From Tolypothrix campylonemoides VB511288 (lineage in GTDB: Bacteria > Cyanobacteriota > Cyanobacteriia > Cyanobacteriales > Nostocaceae): 35,269 bases of DNA. The notes under the pieces are model-generated. The model had not been told where the DNA came from. It ran no database searches and saw only the letters and a program-made list of their open reading frames with translations. Shown here piece by piece: positions 1-7,484 of the stretch. The translations under genes and the position numbers were made by a program. Location: NCBI GenBank assembly GCA_000828075.3, contig JXCB02000048.1:228258-263526 (forward strand). The letters are read 5' to 3'. The first letter of the stretch is position 1. Each line of letters begins with the position of its first letter.

Positions 1-127
1 ATGTATGACAGGTTAACATTTACTCTTTCTCGTCCATGTATGACATGGTTGTTCTCCAGCAAGCTTTACCACGTATTACACGGAGGGGTTTTTAGCCGAG
101 CCACAATCGCATTGAAACCTTACCCTG
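1..127. other. Gene-free left edge, possible tnpB 3' remnant
   Basis: No intact gene is visible here. On the minus strand this DNA follows the stop of the broken antitoxin frame. Broken minus-strand frames (one includes WRTTMSYMDEKE) recall the 3' tails of cyanobacterial IS1341-type tnpB genes. That similarity is from memory and weak. No terminal repeat could be fixed. Confidence 0.25.
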
Positions 128-301
128 TTAGGCATTAATTCCTCTCTCCCTTTTAAAATGAGCGAACGTACAGTCATAAATCAACTGTGCCACTTCTGCA
201 TTAATAGAAGCTTCCGCTACCATCGCCTCAAGCTCAGGGTCAGTACGAGTCATTTTGTCAATGATTTTAATGATTTTCATCGCATCGCTAGTCTTCGCCA
301 T
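128..301 (-). pseudogene. Truncated HigA/Xre-type antitoxin
   Basis: A 57-residue minus-strand frame starts ATG at 301 and stops at 128, with a purine-rich stretch (GAGGAACAAGAGG) just upstream. Its first ~43 residues (start MAKTSDAMKII, then DPELEAMVAEASINAEVAQLIYD) match what I recall of the N-terminus of cyanobacterial HigA-like Xre antitoxins, which neutralise a RelE/HigB-type RNase. The helix-turn-helix that should follow IYD is missing. It is replaced by CTFAHFKRERGINA and a stop, whose RGINA resembles a tnpB tail. The protein should therefore not bind DNA in the usual way. No clear toxin frame was found upstream. I read it as a remnant cut by an IS605-type element. Confidence 0.5.
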
Positions 302-429
302 CCTCTTGTTCCTCTATGTAAGTGTGAGAGCGTGTTTAGTTTGGCGTATCTGCTAAGTTTCTGGGCTTTACGGACGTTACCATTTGTCTTCGCGGGGACA
401 TATGTTTTTCAACACCAGCCCGTTTAACG
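302..429. other. Short spacer, nothing recognised
   Basis: No convincing gene lies between the antitoxin remnant and the 3' end of the split membrane-protein gene. A toxin partner (higB-like) would be expected here on the minus strand, but all three frames are broken by stops. Confidence 0.4.
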
Positions 430-893
430 TTATTGGTGAAAGCGCGATCGCTTTCCACAACCAATCACCCATAAAACTAACGCGAATAATGCTGCTCCTG
501 CAAACCCTAAGCTGACGCCATATATCAGTGGGATAACAGGCTCAAACCACCAAGGATTTAATACTTCTTGCTCACACTTGGCAAGGGACACAGACTGACA
601 TAGCCAAGACCTCACAGGGTTATTAATAGGCTTGTCATCTGCTTTGAGTTGATCTACTGCCACAGAAACCCCCATAGCCCCTGAAGCTAATCCTACACCC
701 AATAAGCCAGCCCAGTATTGGAAGGTGCGGTCTTGTTCAGCTTGGTTAATCTCCACTATTCCGCGAATTGAGTTGATTATATTTTCTAGTAATCGCAAAC
801 CAGGACTGAGATTAGCGTTATCTTTCTGAACTTGCAGTAAGTATTTTTCCGTTACTTCATTACTGAAATTTTCTAGAAACTTTAGGTCACTAG
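430..893 (-). pseudogene. C-terminal half of split membrane protein (CATRA-like?)
   Basis: This is the 3' portion (about 153 codons) of the gene that begins at 4025, cut off by the IS1182-like element at 894-2952. Reading from the CTAG target duplication (890-893) gives SDLKFLENFSNEVTEKYLLQ and so on, exactly in frame with PVS at the end of the upstream half. It ends in two hydrophobic segments: one around YWAGLLGVGLASGAMG, one around IPLIYGVSLGFAGAALFALV, followed by a short basic tail. The full protein was thus a ~510-residue, C-terminally membrane-anchored protein. This half has its own internal ATG at 798 but no evident promoter, so it is probably silent. Confidence 0.7.
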
Positions 894-958
894 AGCGCCG
901 GTACAGTAATCACGATTCCGGGTTAGGATGACCAAAGGGGCTGACGCAAGAGTTGTGC
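894..958 (+). repeat. Left 65-bp terminal inverted repeat of IS1182-like element
   Basis: Perfect inverted match to 2888-2952. Beyond position 958 similarity continues but is imperfect (GGTGCTCGATTATG here, against AGTGCCTAATTATG on the other arm). Confidence 0.9.
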
Positions 959-986
959 GGTGCTCGATTATGTGAAGTTTAATAAT

Positions 987-1190
987 GTATTTTTCATTTA
1001 AGCGCAATAGGTTTAAACAAATGCAACCACCCTTGTGGCACCTGCCAGTGGATTATTAAACATGGAGCAGGCGATCGTTAATCGTATTAAACGCACCCCT
1101 GTGTTGATTTTGCTGTACCAAATACAGCATCAATTATTGGAGAATACATTCCAGACCGAGTTGACAAAAATTTTGGATGATAGCCTGTGC
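987..1190 (+). pseudogene. Inverted, degenerate copy of transposase 5' end
   Basis: On the plus strand this stretch resembles the reverse complement of ~2860-2660, the start of the transposase gene. Matching blocks include the stretch encoding FSFKRNRFK, a CAACC...TTGTGGCAC block and a GGAGCAGGCGATCGTTAA block. Deletions and substitutions break the frame (for example a stop soon after the PPLWHLPVD-like stretch). It is the relic of a second copy in opposite orientation, and it makes the element's termini about 300 bp long and partly palindromic. Confidence 0.75.
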
Positions 1191-1253
1191 AGATTAACCA
1201 CGCATAGTGCCTGAATCCTTACGCAGATAAAATATTGAAAACGCTTTTGTTGT

Positions 1254-2867
1254 TTAAACTGAAGTGGTAGCGGCTTGCTCTACCAAGCGAGCCCAAACAT
1301 GAAGATTGTGAACGACGGCGGTGCGTCGTAGATCGAATAGATTTTTGCGTAAACCAGTATAACGAGCACGGTTACTTTGCCAATGTCCGAGATGTGCCAA
1401 AGAATGCTCAACTGCCACTCTCTCACGCAGTTTTGCTCGACCTGATACCGTTAATTGACGTTGACGTAATTCTTGTAGTAACTGCTCTTGTGGATGGATG
1501 GAAACACTTCGCCCTCGTTTGTTTGTAGTGCAGCCTGGTTGTAAAGGACAGCTTGCACAAACAGATTGTGGAAATTGCACCTTTGCTCCTACCTCAAATG
1601 GTAGGGTGATTTGATTCGGACAGGTAATGTTTTGCTGCTCCCAATCTAAGATAAATGCTGTTTTGGGAAACCGCCCATCACGATTTCTCACGGGCCATGC
1701 TTTGCAGTAGATGTTTAACTGTTGAGTCCGGTGACGTACCAATTTGCTACTTAAATAAGCGCGGTCAATCTGCAACTCTACCAATGTTACGTCTTGGGCT
1801 TTTAGGTCAGCACTAATGGCATCGCTCACCCAAGCTTCTGGAACATTAGCTGGAGTCAGACCTACAGCCCGTACTACTCCAATATCTAAATCAGCCAGCA
1901 CATGACGTTTATAACCATCAAAACGTTGAGTGCGACTTTTACGCCCGTGACGCATTGTGGAGTCTTCCACGCTGACTCGTCTATCCTTGGCTACCCCACG
2001 CCGCAGTTGAGGTGTCCCATTTGCTGTGACTTCTACGTCCTGAGATTCGACTTGTCGTGCCACTTTCAGATTATGCTCGATATTATCGGCGACACTCAGT
2101 TGCTGATCCTCTAGCCAAGTTTCTACTGCTTCTAGGACAAAAAGCAACTTGGACAAAGCTCCTGAGCGTTCCTCTGGATTGTCCCAGTCTATATCCAGCG
2201 CAGCTTTCAGACTCGAACCACTAATAATTTCTGCTCCCAATTCAGTCGCTATTGCCGTCAGTTCCCGCCCCTGCTGACGCGCTATCACGCTTATTGCCTT
2301 CTTGAGGGCGTGACCCAACAGATTATAAGTATCCTCTACTTTCGCGGCTCCCCATAATGGCGACGAATCAAGCGCTGCTCGTAAATTTCTCGAACCAAAA
2401 CCACCCGTTTGTTTTGCTAGTTCCACAGTACGTTCAATTAGCCGTCGATCTAAACGCCGCTTAATCAGTTGAGCGCGAAACCGGACAATTGTTGGTTTAC
2501 TAAACGGTGGTTGTTCACACTCAAGGCAATCCACTACCAACTGCCAACGTTTGTCCATCAATAACGACTCAATTGCTTCGTCGTCACTGGCTCCGGTATA
2601 TGCTTGCAGTATAGTAACCAATGCTAGTTTCGCAGGCGATATGGGGGGTTGACCTTTGGGCTTATCATCAAACATTTTTGCCAACTCTGTTTGGAATTCA
2701 TCATCAAATAATTGATGACGCACTTGCCGCAGGAAAATAAACAGTTTAGCCCGTTTGATACGCTTAACGATCGCCTGCTCCATGTTTGATAATTCCACTG
2801 GCGGGTGCCACAAAGCTGGTTGCATTCGTTTAAACCTATTGCGCTTAAATGAAAAATACCTTACCAA
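1254..2867 (-). CDS. IS1182-family transposase
   Basis: A protein of up to 537 residues resembling IS1182-family DDE transposases. It has an N-terminal DUF772-like region (HQLFDDEFQTELAKMF, then PPISPAKLALVTILQAYTG), a central DDE-type region with short blocks such as RAALDSSPLWG and RFDGYKRHV, and a Cys-rich stretch CASCPLQPGCTTN typical of the family. The C-terminal RERVAVEHSLAHLGHW likely supplies the catalytic Glu. The longest frame starts at a TTG at 2867, but the family normally begins near MQPALWHPP, so ATG 2825 is the better start. The frame is complete and probably functional. It should move this element and could act in trans on the degenerate left end, since the 65-bp tips are identical. 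Confidence 0.85.
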   Translation of the reverse strand: MVRYFSFKRNRFKRMQPALWHPPVELSNMEQAIVKRIKRAKLFIFLRQVRHQLFDDEFQTELAKMFDDKPKGQPPISPAKLALVTILQAYTGASDDEAIESLLMDKRWQLVVDCLECEQPPFSKPTIVRFRAQLIKRRLDRRLIERTVELAKQTGGFGSRNLRAALDSSPLWGAAKVEDTYNLLGHALKKAISVIARQQGRELTAIATELGAEIISGSSLKAALDIDWDNPEERSGALSKLLFVLEAVETWLEDQQLSVADNIEHNLKVARQVESQDVEVTANGTPQLRRGVAKDRRVSVEDSTMRHGRKSRTQRFDGYKRHVLADLDIGVVRAVGLTPANVPEAWVSDAISADLKAQDVTLVELQIDRAYLSSKLVRHRTQQLNIYCKAWPVRNRDGRFPKTAFILDWEQQNITCPNQITLPFEVGAKVQFPQSVCASCPLQPGCTTNKRGRSVSIHPQEQLLQELRQRQLTVSGRAKLRERVAVEHSLAHLGHWQSNRARYTGLRKNLFDLRRTAVVHNLHVWARLVEQAATTSV

Positions 2868-2887
2868 ACTTTACATAATTAGGCACT

Positions 2888-2952
2888 GCACAACTCTTGC
2901 GTCAGCCCCTTTGGTCATCCTAACCCGGAATCGTGATTACTGTACCGGCGCT
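2888..2952 (-). repeat. Right 65-bp terminal inverted repeat of IS1182-like element
   Basis: Perfect inverted match to 894-958. The outer edge abuts the CTAG duplication at 2953-2956, inside the codons for PVS of the interrupted gene. Confidence 0.9.
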
Positions 2953-4025
2953 CTAGAAACTGGTAATTTCGCCAACTGAGCTACCAGAGAATATATCTGA
3001 CTACCCGTAAGCATTAAGTAGGATGCAGGAGTTGGTATCTGTGATAATACTTCTTTAGGTAGAAAAAGCTTGAGCGTTTCTGACGCTGCTTTCTCTTTCA
3101 TTTTCGCAAGGTGTCTTTGGTAGTTCAGCAGGTTAATTTCAATCGTATTAATTTGATTCTCTAGATACCCCAAGTTAATTGAATATTGGGCTAAGGTTTT
3201 TTGTGCTTTCACTGCTATTGAGCGAAGTTTCTTGAAGTTTAACCATTGAGAATCTTTTTGGGGAAGTTCTCCAACATATTCTTCTTTAATTTTTATAAAA
3301 TATTGCTTAAGTAGTGTTTTAATATATTGACTCTGACTATACGCACGCATAATCTTGTGGCGATAGTAAAACAATTGCAGCCAGTCAAAATTCAATGATG
3401 CTGCTATTTCTTCGGTGGGTACGTTAGGATACAAAATAATAATAATATGATAATTTTCTGAGGAAGTGTATCGCCATAGTTCAAAGATATCTCCTCCCAA
3501 AAAAATACCCTTTTCTTGATAGTCTTCGTCCCAATTCCCATTAGGCATTAAAGACTTGTAGCATTCTTGGGCGAGAGCTTCGGCTGTTTTTGTAACATGA
3601 TTAGGTAGACAACCTGCTATCATCCAAGTTTGTCCCAGCGTACCTGACTGATTGCTTAGTTTCTCATTAATTTGTTTTTTGAGAATTCCAATACTGGCAA
3701 CAGCTAGTTCTGGGATTTTTTTATTATCAATTGAACAGTCTAGTAAGAGACTATAGGTGTCATTGAGCCTCACAGGGTAATAAAACCCCTCAAGTTTCTT
3801 ACCTTTGAACGTAGTATTAAATCTACAGATTTGAGTGTCGCCCAATAACTGAATGTAATCCGAGTCGGACGTTTTATCAAACTGAAGCACTAAGTTGTGA
3901 ATGCTTGCAGGTAGCTTTTTCAAAAAACAATCTCGATTAGCTTGAAGTTGGTCTTGATTATCGCCCAAACCTTCTTGTAAGTCGTAGATAAACAGCTTGA
4001 GTGTAGGATAAATTAAATCACTCAT
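2953..4025 (-). pseudogene. N-terminal half of split cyanobacterial membrane protein (CATRA-like?)
   Basis: The gene starts ATG at 4025, overlapping the stop of the upstream gene as ATGA, so the two are translationally coupled. About 357 native residues (start MSDLIYPTLKLFIYDLQEGL) are read before the IS; the frame then runs five codons into the element (RAPVQ) and stops at 2937. The region near residues 240-320 is helical and charged, with coiled-coil character. I recall similar proteins beside caspase and TPR genes in cyanobacteria and think it may belong to the CATRA group described from conflict systems. That name is an inference. With the C-terminal half at 430-893 the intact protein would be ~510 residues with two C-terminal membrane spans. 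The truncated product would be soluble. Confidence 0.6.
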
Positions 4026-4501
4026 AAAGTGGCATTTTCCTCATGTTTTTTGGATTTAAGAAATATGTTAATGGGATTTAAGCTGGTTAATTTTTTAGCT
4101 GATTCGTCCGGTTTACTTGTCTCCAACACAGGCATAAAACAGTCTTGAATTGGATTGTTTGTACGCTCAGGTTTACCTCCAAAACTACCCAAATATACCA
4201 AATTATCTTCAGTAGAAAGTTCCTCAATTAACTGCTCTTGGGTGGGTAGTTTGTCTAGCAAAGTATCAATATCTATAGTTTCTAATTGTTTCAAAATGTC
4301 CAGATATACCTGTTTATAAGTAGGATTTTCCTCTAGTACTTCATTCAAGCTCTTTTGAATCACTTGCCAATCATCACGGTTGCGCTTCAGGAGTCTTCCT
4401 ACCCTGTTTAAAGCAGAACGCTCTGTAGAACTCAAGGAAACTTCTGTACTTGTTAGCGCTAGTAAGAGAGCTAATAAAGTTTTCTGTACTGATATATTCA
4501 T
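4022..4501 (-). CDS. Small hypothetical protein, first gene of the split operon
   Basis: A 159-residue protein starting MNISVQKTLLALLLAL. Despite the hydrophobic start there is no clear signal cleavage site, and the rest is soluble, helical and acidic-to-neutral. Residues ~65-100 contain a patterned Leu/Ile/Asp stretch (LDILKQLETIDIDTLLDKL). It is transcribed divergently from the caspase gene at 4705 and its stop overlaps the next start by ATGA. Small partner proteins are known next to CATRA-type genes, and this could be one, but I do not recognise the family with certainty. A regulatory or complex-forming partner of the membrane protein is the most economical guess. Confidence 0.6.
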   Translation of the reverse strand: MNISVQKTLLALLLALTSTEVSLSSTERSALNRVGRLLKRNRDDWQVIQKSLNEVLEENPTYKQVYLDILKQLETIDIDTLLDKLPTQEQLIEELSTEDNLVYLGSFGGKPERTNNPIQDCFMPVLETSKPDESAKKLTSLNPINIFLKSKKHEENATL

Positions 4502-4704
4502 TTGATACGTAATAATATGGAAAATTTAAAGAGAATTTTAACACTTTCTAGAAGGATGTACGGAAGGCTTCCGTCGTCAATATAAGTATATATAACTACG
4601 CATTTCTCTGGTAGCAATAGAGCTAGCAGAAGGTCCTTTAGTTGATACATTGCCTATTTTTACGTAATAATATGGAGTAATCAAAGCAAATTATCACTTT
4701 TACT
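4502..4704. promoter_or_regulatory. Divergent control region with duplicated caspase-gene leader
   Basis: This 203-bp spacer separates the minus-strand small-protein operon from the plus-strand caspase gene and must hold both promoters. A perfect 15-bp block ACGTAATAATATGGA occurs at 4507-4521 and again at 4662-4676. The DNA after each copy is also related, so the whole leader is duplicated. No confident -10/-35 pair was assigned. Confidence 0.55.
4507..4600 (+). repeat. Degenerate tandem duplicate of caspase leader and 5' end
   Basis: This copy is related to 4662-4756, which includes the start codon and first 17 codons of the caspase gene. After the shared 15-bp block, the similarity resumes near GTCGTCAATATAAGTATATA (from 4573), against the codons for VVGISIYDY (from 4729). 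The offsets are 66 and 67 bp, and about 21 of 28 bases match in that stretch. The copy has an in-frame stop, so it is a relic of a duplicated gene start. Confidence 0.55.
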
Positions 4705-7374
4705 ATGGAGACTCGCCGGGAAGCTCTAGTAGTAGGGATTAGTATATATGACTACGAACCCCTCAGACCTCGAAAGGGTCAGGGAATTCCGGCATATCAA
4801 GATGCGGAGGAGATAGCACGTCGCCTGGATAAAGACGGTGGATTTCACGTCACACGTTTAGCTGAAGAGAATAAAGAGGTAGAGTCAGAAGATTTAGAAA
4901 CTGCGATCGCCAATCTCTTTTGTCCACACGGGAGAAGCATTCCTGATACAGCACTATTATTTTTCGCAGGTCATGGGTTGCGAAAGATTCGTGGTAGCAA
5001 GACAGACGGCTATTTGGCTACTACTGACGCAGACCAGAACAAAAACCACTGGGGGGTTTCGTTGACATGGTTATGGGGCATTTTGAATGACAGTCGAGTG
5101 CAGGAACAAATTGTCTGGCTAGATTGTTGCTACAGTGGCGAAATACTCAACTTTGAGAAAACTGAACTAGCAAAGTTGACGATGGAAGACCAAGGGCGCT
5201 CTCGCTTTGTAATTGCCGCATCACGAGAGTTTGAACCTGCCCAAGCCACCATAAAAAAACATGGCTTACTGACAGCAGCACTACTCAAAGGACTTGACCC
5301 TGAGCAAAATTCAAACGGATTAGTCACCAACCAAACCTTGATTGAGGTTGTGCAAAAGGAATTGAAGCAAGCGAAACAACAACCTTTGTTTCTCAACCCA
5401 ATACGGGAAATCTTGCTCACAGGCAAGCGCGGTGAATTACTAACTACTATTCCAGAAGAAAATTCTCCATATAAAGGTTTATCGTCCTTCCAAGTCGAAG
5501 ATGCTCCTTTTTTTCACGGACGAGAAGGGCTTACAAGTGAGTTACTGGATAAAGTTAAAATTGCCGAGCAGAATTTTTTGGCAGTGCTGGGAGCCTCAGG
5601 AAGTGGCAAGTCATCCTTACTCCAAGCTGGATTAATGTATGAGTTGCAGCAGGGGAAGCGGTTATCCGGTTCAGAGAAATGGAAAATCCGACAAGTTAGA
5701 CCAAAGGATAAACCTCTTGAAAAACCTCTGCAAAGTTTGGCGGAAGCATTTATTGATGAACAAGCTAGTGATATTGAGCGTTCGGTTCAACTAAAGTACG
5801 CAGAAGATGCCATCTCAGAAGGGGTTACTGGCTTGGCAAGATTAATTCGAGCCTCGAAATCGCCGAGAACTGTACTAATTGTGGATCAATTTGAGGAAAT
5901 TTTCACAGTCTGCGAAAGTGAGACCGACAGACAAAACTTTATTACTTGCTTGTTAGGCGCTTTAGAACAAACCGAGAATAAGCTCTGTATCGTTTTAGGT
6001 ATGCGGGATGATTTCTTAGGTAAATGTGCCACTTACAAAAAACTTGCTGGCAAGATACAGGCAAATCTGGTAATGGTGACGCTGATGACAGCAACAGAAC
6101 TGAAACAGGCGATTATCGAACCTGCACAGAAACGGGGGCGGAAAGTTGAACCGAATTTGGTCAGCGCCCTCCTGAAAGACTTGGGAGTAAATTCCGAGTC
6201 GGAATTATCCGCAGATAAGAAAAATACTGCAGAACCGGGAATGTTACCGCTGTTGGAATATACTCTAGACCAATTGTGGCAACGTCAAAAGCTCAACTGG
6301 CTGAAGCTAGAAACTTACAACAACCTCGGTGAGGTACAAAACAACAAACGTGGTGGGGTGCAACAAATCTTAGAAAATCTCGCTGAAAAAGCTTATAAAC
6401 AGCTATCTCCAGATGAACAACAGGTAGCAGACCAAATTTTCATTAAACTGACTCAACTGGGAGAACCACAAGAAGGTACTCCAGATACCCGCAAACAAGT
6501 GTGTCAAAAGGATTTAGCCACTGCAAAGCACCCTGAAGCTTTGGTGGATAGGGTAGTCCAAAAGTTAGCTCAGGCTAAGTTAATCGTCACCAGTACGCGC
6601 AGACAGGGAAAAGAGGAAATTGCAGTTGTTGATATAGCACACGAAGCGCTGATTCGCCATTGGTCACGATTGCGGAGTTTGGTGGACGAAAATCGAGAGG
6701 CTATTAAAACTGAGCGGAAAATTCAAGCAGCCGCTGAGGAATGGGAACGGGAAAGTAATACCGACTACCTTTTCAAAGGGCTGCAATTGGCACAAGCTGA
6801 AAAGTTGATTGAGGATAATATTGATACTGTGCCACTATCGCAGCTTGCTCAAGATTTTGTTAAAGCTAGTCAGCAAGAGCGCGATCGCCTTCTTAAAGAA
6901 CAACGCAACCGCAGAATATGGAACATTGTTCTAAAAGTAGGAGCACCACTATCTATTTTATCTGTTGTTGGATTAGGGCTTTGGGCAGAATTTCAAAGAC
7001 AAACTAATAAGTCACTTCAATTAGCTAACGCTTCGGAAACGAACTTAAACATTGACACTACACGCAGCGTTTGGCTTGCAATTGCGGCTAAACTAACACA
7101 GGATACACCACAGGCGGACCTGGCTTTGTTGAATGCTCTACAAGAAAACCATGAGCGATTTCAGTTGGTGGGGCATCAAGGGAAAGTAACTTATGCTGAG
7201 TTTGATTCGAGAGATTCCAAGCGAGTGCTAACAGTTAGCGATGATCGCACAGCACGTATCTGGAATTTAGATAATCTTGGTAATCCTCAAGTATTAACAG
7301 GACATAAAGACACAGTAAAGTATGCTCACATCTTGCACCAAGAAAATTTGATGGTACTTCGTTACTCAGTATGA
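4705..7374 (+). CDS. Caspase-like protease with nSTAND NTPase, 5' part of MITE-split WD40 gene
   Basis: The readable product is 889 residues. Residues ~1-240 are a C14 caspase-like domain (ALVVGISIYDY, catalytic His in FFAGHG, catalytic Cys in WLDCCYSG). Residues ~253-700 are an nSTAND-type ATPase, opening SPYKGLSSFQ, with Walker A GASGSGKSS and Walker B-like LIVDQFEEIF, followed by a helical winged-helix-like part. One membrane span follows (VLKVGAPLSILSVVGLGLW), then the first WD40 repeat. A MITE at 7325-7480 replaces the next residues with AHILHQENLMVLRYSV and a stop. Such proteins are thought to sense a signal through the repeats, oligomerise through the NTPase and release protease activity. 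Here the enzyme parts survive without the sensor, which could make it inactive or deregulated. The start is ATG 4705. Confidence 0.85.
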   Translation: METRREALVVGISIYDYEPLRPRKGQGIPAYQDAEEIARRLDKDGGFHVTRLAEENKEVESEDLETAIANLFCPHGRSIPDTALLFFAGHGLRKIRGSKTDGYLATTDADQNKNHWGVSLTWLWGILNDSRVQEQIVWLDCCYSGEILNFEKTELAKLTMEDQGRSRFVIAASREFEPAQATIKKHGLLTAALLKGLDPEQNSNGLVTNQTLIEVVQKELKQAKQQPLFLNPIREILLTGKRGELLTTIPEENSPYKGLSSFQVEDAPFFHGREGLTSELLDKVKIAEQNFLAVLGASGSGKSSLLQAGLMYELQQGKRLSGSEKWKIRQVRPKDKPLEKPLQSLAEAFIDEQASDIERSVQLKYAEDAISEGVTGLARLIRASKSPRTVLIVDQFEEIFTVCESETDRQNFITCLLGALEQTENKLCIVLGMRDDFLGKCATYKKLAGKIQANLVMVTLMTATELKQAIIEPAQKRGRKVEPNLVSALLKDLGVNSESELSADKKNTAEPGMLPLLEYTLDQLWQRQKLNWLKLETYNNLGEVQNNKRGGVQQILENLAEKAYKQLSPDEQQVADQIFIKLTQLGEPQEGTPDTRKQVCQKDLATAKHPEALVDRVVQKLAQAKLIVTSTRRQGKEEIAVVDIAHEALIRHWSRLRSLVDENREAIKTERKIQAAAEEWERESNTDYLFKGLQLAQAEKLIEDNIDTVPLSQLAQDFVKASQQERDRLLKEQRNRRIWNIVLKVGAPLSILSVVGLGLWAEFQRQTNKSLQLANASETNLNIDTTRSVWLAIAAKLTQDTPQADLALLNALQENHERFQLVGHQGKVTYAEFDSRDSKRVLTVSDDRTARIWNLDNLGNPQVLTGHKDTVKYAHILHQENLMVLRYSV

Positions 7375-7480
7375 AACCAAAAGTCCTTTATATAGCGAGA
7401 AAAGCCAATAAAAATAATGTAGCTTTATTGCACATATTTTTGGTTTGTACGGTTTTCTACGGATAGGTGCAAGATGTGAG
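7325..7480 (+). mobile_element. 156-bp MITE, copy A, inside caspase-WD40 gene
   Basis: A non-coding element with perfect 15-bp inverted ends CTCACATCTTGCACC / GGTGCAAGATGTGAG, flanked by a 4-bp duplication TATG (7321-7324 and 7481-7484). It is identical over all 156 bp to the reverse complement of 13903-14058. Removing the element and one TATG restores HKDTVKYGRFDPTNPNRVL, a normal WD40 junction. The parent transposase is not in this window. Confidence 0.9.
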
Positions 7481-7484
7481 TATG

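Larger units (their letters stand above)
894..2952 (-). mobile_element. IS1182-like element with 65-bp perfect terminal repeats
   Basis: A 2,059-bp element with perfect inverted ends of 65 bp (outermost AGCGCCGGTACAG) flanked by a 4-bp duplication CTAG (890-893 and 2953-2956). It carries one intact transposase on the minus strand. Past the 65-bp repeat, the left end continues as a degenerate inverted copy of the first ~300 bp of the transposase end (to about 1190), so both outer ends derive from the same, 5' end of the element. This suggests two head-to-head copies reduced by deletion. It lies inside the gene spanning 430-4025, whose frame closes exactly when the element and one CTAG are removed. 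Confidence 0.85.
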
